Origin: an uncultured Dechloromonas sp.
Lineage (GTDB): Bacteria > Pseudomonadota > Gammaproteobacteria > Burkholderiales > Rhodocyclaceae
Direction of reading: 5' to 3'
Assembly: GCA_946477505.1 (NCBI GenBank)
Contig: CAMKYP010000067.1
Span: 1-12,919, forward strand
DNA: 12,919 bases
Shown here: piece after piece, positions 6,977-12,919 of the stretch
Position numbering within the stretch: the first letter of the stretch is position 1
How the letters are laid out: the number at the start of each line of letters is the position of its first letter
Made by a program: the position numbers and the translations under genes
Notes under the pieces: generated by a model
What the model saw: the letters and a program-made list of their open reading frames with translations, nothing else
Told to the model about the DNA's origin: nothing
Database searches by the model: none

Positions 6977-7104
6977 CCATGGGTATTGCTGATACGGCTC
7001 TGGACAAGCCAAGTATCAGCATCTCTCCTCCGGGCGTCAAGCCAACTCCCCATCCTTTTCCCGACGCATCAGGCCATTTTTACGGCCTGAGAGAGAAGTT
7101 TTTT
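6955..7104 (+). ncRNA. Three tandem hairpins before tnsA: possible structured leader or small RNA
   Basis: Three stems follow each other in the gap before tnsA. The first is at 6955-6976. The second is TGCTGATAC (6987-6995) with GTATCAGCA (7013-7021), a perfect 9-bp stem extended inside by GGCT/AGCC. The third is TCAGGCC (7069-7075) with GGCCTGA (7084-7090), closing an ATTTTTAC loop and followed 8 nt later by six T (7099-7104). Such spacing could form an attenuator-like leader of tnsA or a free-standing RNA. No known RNA family is recognised and there is no CRISPR repeat here. Only the stems are seen; function is inference. Confidence 0.35.
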
Positions 7105-7188
7105 CCTCATTTCGGGTGAAGGGCACCTCAAAAAACATGAATGCCGGGCTAGCAGGGACTTCTGTTGCCTGGATTTCTGGAGATGCAG

Positions 7189-7824
7189 ATGCTTTCGCGC
7201 AAAGTCGTGACCCGCAGCGGTCGCAAGATCAGGGGCCATTTTCCGTCCCTGAAAATGGGGCACATGGTGCCCTGGGAGTCCCTTCTGGAAAGGGATGCCA
7301 TCCTTCTGTTCGAGTTTTCACCCGGGGTGAGGACATTCCGGGCGCAGCCCGAGGAGATCGGCTACGTGGATCAGGAGACCACGCGACGCTACTACCCCGA
7401 TTTCGAGATCACCGGAAATAGCGGTCGAGTTATCCATCTGGAAGTTAAACCGGAAGCCATGCTGGCGAGGCCCGATGTTGCCCGGAAACTGCGCGCAGTC
7501 GCTGATCACTACCGGCGGCTGGGCTGGGATTATCGGATCTTGACTGAGTGCAGCATCCGCCGGGAACCCCTGCATCAGAATCTTGCCATTCTCGCCCGTT
7601 ACCAGCGGCGTGATGACTCGGTCGAGCAGGTGCTATCCGACGTCGGGCAGTGGCTGGCCAGTGGCGGGCAGCCTCTGAGTGCGCTTTGCGAGCGGGTCGG
7701 ATCTCCAGTTGCCTACCGCCTGATCGCCTGGGGTCATGTGCATTGCGACCTGACCTCGCCCCTGACACAGGAGTCTCAAATCAGCATTCCGGAGGAGGGG
7801 CATCATGATCAGGTTCTGTTTTAA
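7189..7824 (+). CDS. tnsA: TnsA-like transposon endonuclease
   Basis: In Tn7, TnsA cuts the 5' ends of the element while TnsB cuts the 3' ends, giving true cut-and-paste transposition. The 211-aa product shows the family pattern SRKVVTRSGRKIRGHFPS, then WESLLERDAI with the first catalytic Glu (residue 30), YYPDFEI with the Asp (71), and HLEVKPE with Glu85 and Lys87; these correspond to the restriction-enzyme-like active site of Tn7 TnsA. The C-terminal part (QWLASGGQPLSALCERV, then AYRLIAWGHVHCDLTSPL) fits the winged-helix TnsC-contact domain. Start chosen at 7189 because GGAG (7179-7182) lies 6 nt upstream; a TTG at 7165 and an ATG at 7183 are poorer. The end overlaps tnsB by 20 nt, coupling the two subunits. 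Confidence 0.92.
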   Translation: MLSRKVVTRSGRKIRGHFPSLKMGHMVPWESLLERDAILLFEFSPGVRTFRAQPEEIGYVDQETTRRYYPDFEITGNSGRVIHLEVKPEAMLARPDVARKLRAVADHYRRLGWDYRILTECSIRREPLHQNLAILARYQRRDDSVEQVLSDVGQWLASGGQPLSALCERVGSPVAYRLIAWGHVHCDLTSPLTQESQISIPEEGHHDQVLF

Positions 7825-9781
7825 AAAAGGACTACGTTTTCTGGAGAACCAGACCGTGCGCGAACTTGCACGGCGCCTGGCGACCGGGAAGTTGCAGTTC
7901 GAGCGTGATACCGGGGAAATCGAAAACTTCGATGACAGGGAAGTGCTCGCCAAATGGCAGTCAGGTCAGTGGGTGATCGACGAGGGAAGCCTCAGTTCTG
8001 CAGCGGACGTCCTCTATCTGGCAACGCCACGTGATCTCGCCACCTATCCTGCACATTGGCAGGCTGTGGCCAGGCGTCGTGAGCGCTATATCCGCTATGT
8101 TGACCCGGATAACACGCCTTTCCAGCGGCCAGTGTGGGCAGAAAGGATCCGTGAAGCGGCGACTATCATGAATGATCCGAAGCCTCCCTGCCCATCCAGC
8201 GTTCATGCCTGGTGGAAGCGCTACCGCAATACCCGGTCGATCATGACCCTGATCCCGCAGGTGTTCGGTGGAAAGCCGAAGAACATCGATCCACGCTTCC
8301 AGATCTTTGAGGAGACGATTGCCGAGTCGTATCTGACGGCCCAGCGGCTCCCAAAAACCGTGATTCACGACACTGTCCGGAAGAGGATTCTGGCGATGAA
8401 TGCGAATCGCGGGCCGGATGAGCAGATCAAACCGCCTGCTAGAACGACGATTTTCAAGTGGATCGACAATCTCAGGCAGGATGTCGTGGATTCCTCCCGG
8501 CTGGGGGCCGAGGCTGCCCGGGTGAAATACCGGATGGTGACCGGAACCTTAAAGGTCGGCGCCATCCTCGAGCGCATCGAAATCGACCATACGCCGCTCG
8601 ACATCATCGTGATCGACAAAAACACGACGATTCCGCTCGGGCGCCCCTGGATGACGCTGGCGATTGACCGGTATAGCCGGATGATCGTCGGTTTCTATCT
8701 GTCGTTCCATGCGCCGTCCAGCTATTCGGTGCTGCAATGCCTGCGCCAGGCGATCCTGCCCAAGGCTGAATGGCTGGCCCGTTTCCCCGACATTCAGGGG
8801 GAATGGCCGGCCTGCGGGATCATGGATCTCATCGCTCTCGACAACGGGATGGATCTGCATTCGGAGGCGCTGGAGCGCTCCTGTCAGGAACTCGGCATTC
8901 AGCAGCTGTTCTGCCCGGCGGCCCGTCCCCAGTTCAAGGGGGCTGTCGAGCGCTGTTTCCGAACGCTGGCCAAGGGACTGATCCATCGTCTGCCGGGAAC
9001 GGTGTTCTCCTCCGTCGATGAGCGAGGGGATTATCCGGCTGAAGAGATAGCGGCCATTGATTTTGAAACCCTGACCCATGTCATTACCCGGTGGATCGTT
9101 GATATCTACAGCGTGACCTACCATCGCGGTCTGGGGACCACGCCGCTCCTCAAATGGCGGGAGTCAGCCATGCAGCGCGTGATTGAGTTGCCGGCCTACC
9201 CGGAACAACTGGCCGTGATCACCGGCATCCCGGCAACCCGAACCCTGTTTCACTACGGCATTGAACTTGAGGGGCTTCACTACAACTCCCGGCAGTTGCA
9301 GGAAATGCGGCGGCGGACCGGGGATAACCGCAAGGTTGCCCTGAAGTTCTACGAGGACAGTGTCGAGTATGTGCATGTCTATGATGACCATGCCAGGGAG
9401 TACATCCGTGTGCCGGCCATCAACAGCGATTACGCCTCCGGCCTGCCACGAGGGGTGCATAGGCTCGTTCGGGAGCATGCCCGGCGCACGTTTGGTGAGC
9501 AGTATTCGATTGCCCAGATAGAAGAGGCCCGGGCAGCCATCGAGGAGAAGATCCGGGCGAGCCTTGATTACAAGAAAATGGCCAGCCGCAAACTCGGGGC
9601 CTCTTTGCTCCATACTGATAGCGAGTCCGTACTTCGTAATGAGGATCCGCTGGCTGTTGCCCGCCAGCCGGTGGACTCCATGGTTTGCGAGACCCTTGAG
9701 GATCTGCCGGAAGGACTCGATGATGACCTGCCGATGCTGGAGTCCATCGAACTGGGTGCGAGCAGGAGGGGGGCATCATGA
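7805..9781 (+). CDS. tnsB: TnsB-like DDE transposase
   Basis: Transposase subunit that binds the element ends, cleaves the 3' strands and joins them to the target. Length 658 aa, close to Tn7 TnsB (702). Order: N-terminal DNA-binding domains (about 1-240, including an HTH-like stretch near 205-225, PPARTTIFKWIDNL), then the RNase H-like core with Asp261 (EIDHTPLDIIVID), Asp346 (IALDNG) and Glu382 (KGAVERCF), the complete DDE triad, then the Mu-type beta-barrel and a C-terminal acidic tail (EDLPEGLDDDLPMLES), the part that in Tn7 contacts TnsC. The start has an excellent GGAGGAGGGG Shine-Dalgarno. It overlaps tnsA by 20 nt and tnsC by 4 nt. All catalytic residues are present, so the element is probably active. 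Confidence 0.96.
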   Translation: MIRFCFKKGLRFLENQTVRELARRLATGKLQFERDTGEIENFDDREVLAKWQSGQWVIDEGSLSSAADVLYLATPRDLATYPAHWQAVARRRERYIRYVDPDNTPFQRPVWAERIREAATIMNDPKPPCPSSVHAWWKRYRNTRSIMTLIPQVFGGKPKNIDPRFQIFEETIAESYLTAQRLPKTVIHDTVRKRILAMNANRGPDEQIKPPARTTIFKWIDNLRQDVVDSSRLGAEAARVKYRMVTGTLKVGAILERIEIDHTPLDIIVIDKNTTIPLGRPWMTLAIDRYSRMIVGFYLSFHAPSSYSVLQCLRQAILPKAEWLARFPDIQGEWPACGIMDLIALDNGMDLHSEALERSCQELGIQQLFCPAARPQFKGAVERCFRTLAKGLIHRLPGTVFSSVDERGDYPAEEIAAIDFETLTHVITRWIVDIYSVTYHRGLGTTPLLKWRESAMQRVIELPAYPEQLAVITGIPATRTLFHYGIELEGLHYNSRQLQEMRRRTGDNRKVALKFYEDSVEYVHVYDDHAREYIRVPAINSDYASGLPRGVHRLVREHARRTFGEQYSIAQIEEARAAIEEKIRASLDYKKMASRKLGASLLHTDSESVLRNEDPLAVARQPVDSMVCETLEDLPEGLDDDLPMLESIELGASRRGAS

Positions 9782-10821
9782 ATACGCCGCTCGATGTGCT
9801 CAGGCAGTATCGCGCGGGAGGGCAGGCGCATGCCTTCGAGGGATTCTCCTTGAGAAAGCACCTGTTTCCGCATCGCCGGTTTGTATCGGCCATCAGCCGG
9901 ATGGCTGAACAGCATCACTACAGCCGGACCAATGGTGTGAGTACCGGCCTTGTGGTGGTAGGCCCGAGCGGGGTCGGTAAATCAACGCTGCTCGAACATT
10001 ATCAGGATCGTTTTCCGCGCCTTAGCGAGGCTGGCAGGACACGCATTCCCGTGTTGAGCGTGGGCACGCCAGCCGGCCCCACTGTCAAGAATCTGGCCCA
10101 GGCGATCCTGGTGGCGCTGGGGGATCCTGCAGCCCATCGGGGTTCGGCCGAGGAGAAAACCCAGCGGATCCACCTGTTTCTCGGTGGCTGCCAGGTGGAG
10201 GTCCTGGTTCTCGATGACTTCCAGCATTTCTTCTATGCCCAGACCCTCAAGGATTTCCGGCACATTTCCGATTGGCTGAAGGGCCTGATGGATGCGACCC
10301 GGGTAGCACTCGTTCTTGCCGGCCTGCCGGAGTGTGAGAATGTGGTGCGGGCCAATCCCCAGTTATGGCGCCGGTTCAGTTCCCGGATCACGTATTCGGC
10401 GTTCGAGTTGAACGACGCCGAGGATTTTGCGGAGTTCCGGTCGGTTCTTCGCGGATTCCAGGAGCGTCTGCCATTGCCAGTCGTGACTCCCCTTTATGAG
10501 GCGAATCTGGCCCGTCGTTTCTGGTTTGGGAGCGATGGCCGGCTGGATTTCGTGAGAAAAGTTCTGGAAGGGGCGGTTTCCGTTGCCGGCGCGACCGGCT
10601 TTGATACGCTGGATTTGCCTCTGTATGCCCGGGCATTCCGGGAAACCGTATGGGCCGATGTCACCGAGCGCCTGAATCCGTTTTCGCCGAATGCCGTTCA
10701 GCGCTCCCTGGTCAAGGCCAGGGAGCCGTTTGAAGAGGGTGGTAATTCCACGCTGATCGGTTCTCCGGTCGCCAAGCGGCTGGGCCTCATCCATGAAATG
10801 AGGAGGATTGCTCATGTCTAA
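9778..10821 (+). CDS. tnsC: TnsC/TniB-like AAA+ ATPase
   Basis: ATP-dependent regulator that links target selection (TniQ) to the TnsAB transposase. The 347-aa product has Walker A GPSGVGKS (residues 62-69), Walker B LVLDDFQH (143-150), a sensor-like strand VALVLAGLPE and WRRFSSRI, where the arginines suit the arginine finger and the preceding tryptophan is common in TniB proteins. It is shorter than Tn7 TnsC (555 aa) and closer in size to the TniB/TnsC proteins of Tn5053-like and CAST elements. The Walker B acidic pair is Asp-Asp instead of the usual Asp-Glu, so hydrolysis may be slower. It starts on the tnsB stop (ATGA) after a GGAGGGGGG stretch and ends 8 nt inside tniQ. Confidence 0.94.
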   Translation: MNTPLDVLRQYRAGGQAHAFEGFSLRKHLFPHRRFVSAISRMAEQHHYSRTNGVSTGLVVVGPSGVGKSTLLEHYQDRFPRLSEAGRTRIPVLSVGTPAGPTVKNLAQAILVALGDPAAHRGSAEEKTQRIHLFLGGCQVEVLVLDDFQHFFYAQTLKDFRHISDWLKGLMDATRVALVLAGLPECENVVRANPQLWRRFSSRITYSAFELNDAEDFAEFRSVLRGFQERLPLPVVTPLYEANLARRFWFGSDGRLDFVRKVLEGAVSVAGATGFDTLDLPLYARAFRETVWADVTERLNPFSPNAVQRSLVKAREPFEEGGNSTLIGSPVAKRLGLIHEMRRIAHV

Positions 10822-12748
10822 CCTGCCATCCCTCCTGTTTCATCCTCATCCCGGATCAATGGAAGGCCCGCAGGGCTATCTCCTGCGTCTTGCTGCCGAG
10901 AATCATCTGCTTTTGTACGATATTGGCCGACTGAACATCCATTTCGAAGCAGAAAACCTGCAAAGACATGGTTTGATGCCTGATCCGAGGGTCGAGCCGG
11001 AGCTATCTGCGCGTATTCGCCGGACTTCTGCCCTCTGGAATACGGAAAAGGGCTTATGGAACCACCGATTTTCCAGATTCTGTCCGGAATGTCTGGCTGC
11101 CGAGCCCGTTTGGCACGCAGACTGGGAGCTTTATTTTCAGGATGCCTGTCCGGAACATCGGGTTTGGCTGGTGGATCACTGTTCGTCCTGCCAGCAACCG
11201 GTTTCATGGCACCGGAAATCGATTATCCGTTGTGACTGTGGCGCCGATCTGCGCCGGGAGGTTGCGGCAGCCTGCCCGGAGGATGTTGTCAGGATGGCCG
11301 AGATTCTGAGGGCGAAGTTGTTTGGCCAGCCTGCCGAGAATGTCCCGTTGCCTTTGAAGGTCTTGAGTCTTGGCCAGATGCAGCAGTTGATCCGGTTTTT
11401 CGGGGCCGGCACGGTCAATACGGAAGGCAGGCATCCACTCAAGATTCCCGATTCGGGCGCCATGAAGATCTCCTGGGCAGTCACCTCGGCCGCCGCAGCA
11501 ATCCTGATGGACTGGCCTGCGGCATTCCACCAGATCCTTGACCAGTTGCAGTCGAAGGTCGTGGATGCAGAGGGCCATGCCCTGAAAACAACCTTCGGCT
11601 GGGTTTATCAGTATCTGTTCCGGGGGCTCAAGGGCAACGGGTTCGACGTCATTCGGGATGAGTTTGGGGAGTGGGTCAGTACGCGCTGGAAAGGTGGGGT
11701 GGCAAAACGCAACCGCAGGCTGGCCACCATGATGATGAACCGGGCTGTCTGGATTCCGGCCAAGATTGCCCGCGATGAACTGGGTATCTCGCAGCCACGG
11801 CTGGAACGCCTGATCCGTGAAGGTGTGCTCGACAGCGAGTCTTTCGTCAGTGATAGCGGCCGGAAGTTCTGCATGGTGCGTCGCGATCAACTGGTCCAGG
11901 CAAAGGAAAAGCTGTCCGGTGGAATGGATATGCTTTCGGCCGCAGAACTACTTGGGTTTTCTAGGCGGCGCATGCGCAGCATGTTGAAGCTGCTGTTTCC
12001 GAATGCGTCGAAATCGTCGGATTTGCCAGGTAGTGTCTGGTTTGTGCCGCGTTCCGACGTCGAAGCGGTGCTGGCGCTTACCGAAGACCTCCCGGTTGTG
12101 AGTATTCCGGATGAGGGATGCGTATCGGTCAGTCACATCCTGCGGTACTGGACCTGGCGGAGTCTCGATATCGTGGCGGCAATAGAGTCCGCCATGGCGA
12201 AAGAACTGCGGCCGGTAGCCCGGATCGATACGGCCAGAGGTGTAGCCAGCCTGGTATTTGAGGAAGCGGCACTCAAACACTGGTTTGAGTCGAACGCCAG
12301 AGGTGTCGGGCAATGGCTGACTTGCCCCCAGTTTGCCATCGAGTATTCGCTGTCCCAGCAGGTGGCCTATGAACTCGTGACCTTTGATTTCATCAAGGCA
12401 GAGCGCTTGCCGAATATGCGCCATGGCGGCTGGTGGCTTAGCCGGAAAGCGATAGAAGCGTTTTTTCGAGACTATGTCTTTGCGAGTGAGATTGGCGCTC
12501 GCATAGGCGTGATGTCCATCGTGGCCAGGAAGCGACTGGAGGAGCAGTCGATCATGCCGGTTTCTGGTCCCGGCGTGGATGGTGCGAAAAAGCTGCTTTA
12601 CCGTCGAACGCCGGAGCTCGAATCGTTCATATTAGAATCAGGCCAGTCCCAAGATTTTGTACTGACGCCGACAGGCAGTGCTGTGCGAAAAGTAGGGAAA
12701 TCCGAAAAAAGACTCCTGGCTGATGACCGAGGTCCATTTCACAGCTAG
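10814..12748 (+). CDS. tniQ: TniQ/TnsD-like target-site selector with tandem HTH C-terminus
   Basis: TniQ-family protein that chooses the insertion site and recruits TnsC. Start at 10814, 7 nt after AGGAGG; 644 aa. The N-terminus (LLFHPHPGSMEGPQGYLLRLA) is the TniQ motif; next come paired metal-ligand clusters CPEC (90-93), CPEH (112-115), CSSC (123-126) and CDC (140-142), the zinc fingers typical of TniQ. From about residue 310 the protein looks like a chain of HTH/excisionase-like units at roughly 310-340, 372-395, 433-460, 499-525 and 555-600, each with the pattern of a short helix, turn and recognition helix followed by a strand pair. Small TniQ proteins lack this tail; TnsD-type ones use it to read a fixed chromosomal site. 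The gene overlaps tnsC and is the last of the operon. Confidence 0.93.
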   Translation: MSNLPSLLFHPHPGSMEGPQGYLLRLAAENHLLLYDIGRLNIHFEAENLQRHGLMPDPRVEPELSARIRRTSALWNTEKGLWNHRFSRFCPECLAAEPVWHADWELYFQDACPEHRVWLVDHCSSCQQPVSWHRKSIIRCDCGADLRREVAAACPEDVVRMAEILRAKLFGQPAENVPLPLKVLSLGQMQQLIRFFGAGTVNTEGRHPLKIPDSGAMKISWAVTSAAAAILMDWPAAFHQILDQLQSKVVDAEGHALKTTFGWVYQYLFRGLKGNGFDVIRDEFGEWVSTRWKGGVAKRNRRLATMMMNRAVWIPAKIARDELGISQPRLERLIREGVLDSESFVSDSGRKFCMVRRDQLVQAKEKLSGGMDMLSAAELLGFSRRRMRSMLKLLFPNASKSSDLPGSVWFVPRSDVEAVLALTEDLPVVSIPDEGCVSVSHILRYWTWRSLDIVAAIESAMAKELRPVARIDTARGVASLVFEEAALKHWFESNARGVGQWLTCPQFAIEYSLSQQVAYELVTFDFIKAERLPNMRHGGWWLSRKAIEAFFRDYVFASEIGARIGVMSIVARKRLEEQSIMPVSGPGVDGAKKLLYRRTPELESFILESGQSQDFVLTPTGSAVRKVGKSEKRLLADDRGPFHS

Positions 12749-12865
12749 ATAGTCATTGATTTTGTTGAGTTCGGGTTTTCAGCGGAAACCGGAACCTACA
12801 GTAACTTCGGTTCATAGTGAAAAGGCTCCCGACGGAGCCTTTTCTATTTTTAGGAGCAAATATTT
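12749..12865. other. Gap between tniQ and dtd; expected to hold one transposon end
   Basis: 117 nt separate the element's last gene from the chromosomal dtd gene, so one end of the element should be here if dtd is not cargo. The only +-strand ACA in the gap, expected at a Tn7-like end (TGT...ACA), is at 12798-12800. No matching TGT end with the same 5-bp flank (GTAAC) was found in either left-hand candidate region, so the end is not proven. Confidence 0.3.
12819..12850. terminator. Strong intrinsic terminator, symmetric
   Basis: GAAAAGGCTCC (12819-12829) pairs perfectly with GGAGCCTTTTC (12834-12844) around a CGAC loop, an 11-bp stem. With A-rich left flank and a T-rich right side (TTTTCTATTTT) it can work in both directions. 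It closes the transposition operon or the gene that stood upstream of dtd before the insertion. Confidence 0.85.
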
Positions 12866-12919
12866 ATGCGAGTAATCGTCCAAAGGGTGAAGGTGGCCTC
12901 GGTTACGGTTGATGCACAA
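12866..12919 (+). CDS. dtd: D-aminoacyl-tRNA deacylase (5' end only)
   Basis: The first 18 codons read MRVIVQRVKVASVTVDAQ, the very characteristic start of Dtd, which hydrolyses D-amino acids from mischarged tRNA (D-Tyr-tRNA and Gly-tRNA(Ala)) in the cytoplasm. AGGAG (12852-12856) precedes the ATG by 9 nt. The rest lies outside the window. It begins only 21 nt after the terminator stem, which leaves little room for its own promoter. Identification rests on the N-terminal motif alone. Confidence 0.85.
   Translation, partial: MRVIVQRVKVASVTVDAQ

Noticed and set aside
6955..7090. Hairpins read as CRISPR repeats of a CAST-like system.
   Set aside because: The three stems differ in sequence, there are no equal-length spacers and no Cas gene is present.
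7116..7421. 101-codon frame overlapping the start of tnsA.
   Set aside because: It runs out of frame through the conserved TnsA catalytic region, which is intact in the other frame.
6454..12765. The 10-mer TTGATTTTGT occurs at 6454-6463 and again at 12756-12765, suggesting TnsB-binding repeats at both ends.
   Set aside because: Ten-base matches are expected by chance many times in a 12.9-kb window, the two copies point the same way instead of inward, and the match does not extend.
5013..12800. TGTACATTGG at 5013 and the ACA at 12798-12800 as a pair of Tn7-like terminal ends.
   Set aside because: Beyond TGTA the inverted sequences match poorly, and the 5-bp flanks (GACCT on the left, GTAAC on the right) do not form a target-site duplication.

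Overview
The window is GC-rich proteobacterial chromosome. A complete-looking phnK-L-M-N-P tail of a C-P lyase operon with SD-led, overlapping genes suggests a beta- or gammaproteobacterium; the genus cannot be read from the sequence. It has three parts: a phosphonate catabolism operon (1-4843), a compact Tn7-like transposition module with a divergent companion gene (about 5141-12748), and the first 18 codons of dtd at the right edge (from 12866).

Left part: phnK (5' end cut), phnL, phnM, phnN and phnP run left to right with overlaps or gaps of 0-11 nt, followed by an overlapping EamA/DMT-family membrane transporter. PhnK and PhnL are the two ABC-type ATPases of the C-P lyase machinery, PhnM removes pyrophosphate from the ribosyl-phosphonate triphosphate intermediate, PhnP opens the cyclic ribose phosphate, and PhnN makes PRPP. 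The phnG-J core genes would lie to the left, outside the window.

Middle part: an XRE-family regulator (6547-6951) is followed by a tightly coupled operon tnsA-tnsB-tnsC-tniQ (7189-12748). TnsA has its E/D/ExK nuclease residues and TnsB an intact DDE triad, so the element should be able to cut and paste. TnsC is a TniB-like AAA+ ATPase with Asp-Asp in Walker B. The single TniQ is long (644 aa): its N-terminal half has cysteine clusters, and its C-terminal half looks like a chain of about five helix-turn-helix units, as expected of a TnsD-like protein that reads a fixed attachment site. There is no TnsE, no Cas gene and no CRISPR array. Divergent to this operon lies a protein clearly derived from an IS481/IS3-type transposase in which all three catalytic acidic positions appear lost although the reading frame is intact (5141-6241, minus strand). 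It is the most unusual gene of the window and may be a domesticated DNA-binding partner or regulator of the element.

Regulation: the 305-nt divergent intergenic region is AT-rich and carries a good sigma70-type promoter overlapped by a 7-bp inverted repeat just before the XRE gene, which suggests autorepression. The 237-nt gap between the XRE gene and tnsA holds three strong tandem hairpins and may be a structured leader or small RNA. The element ends and target-site duplication could not be identified; the right end must lie between tniQ and dtd (12749-12865), where there is also a strong terminator hairpin. The left end most likely lies in 4844-5140 or in the divergent region.
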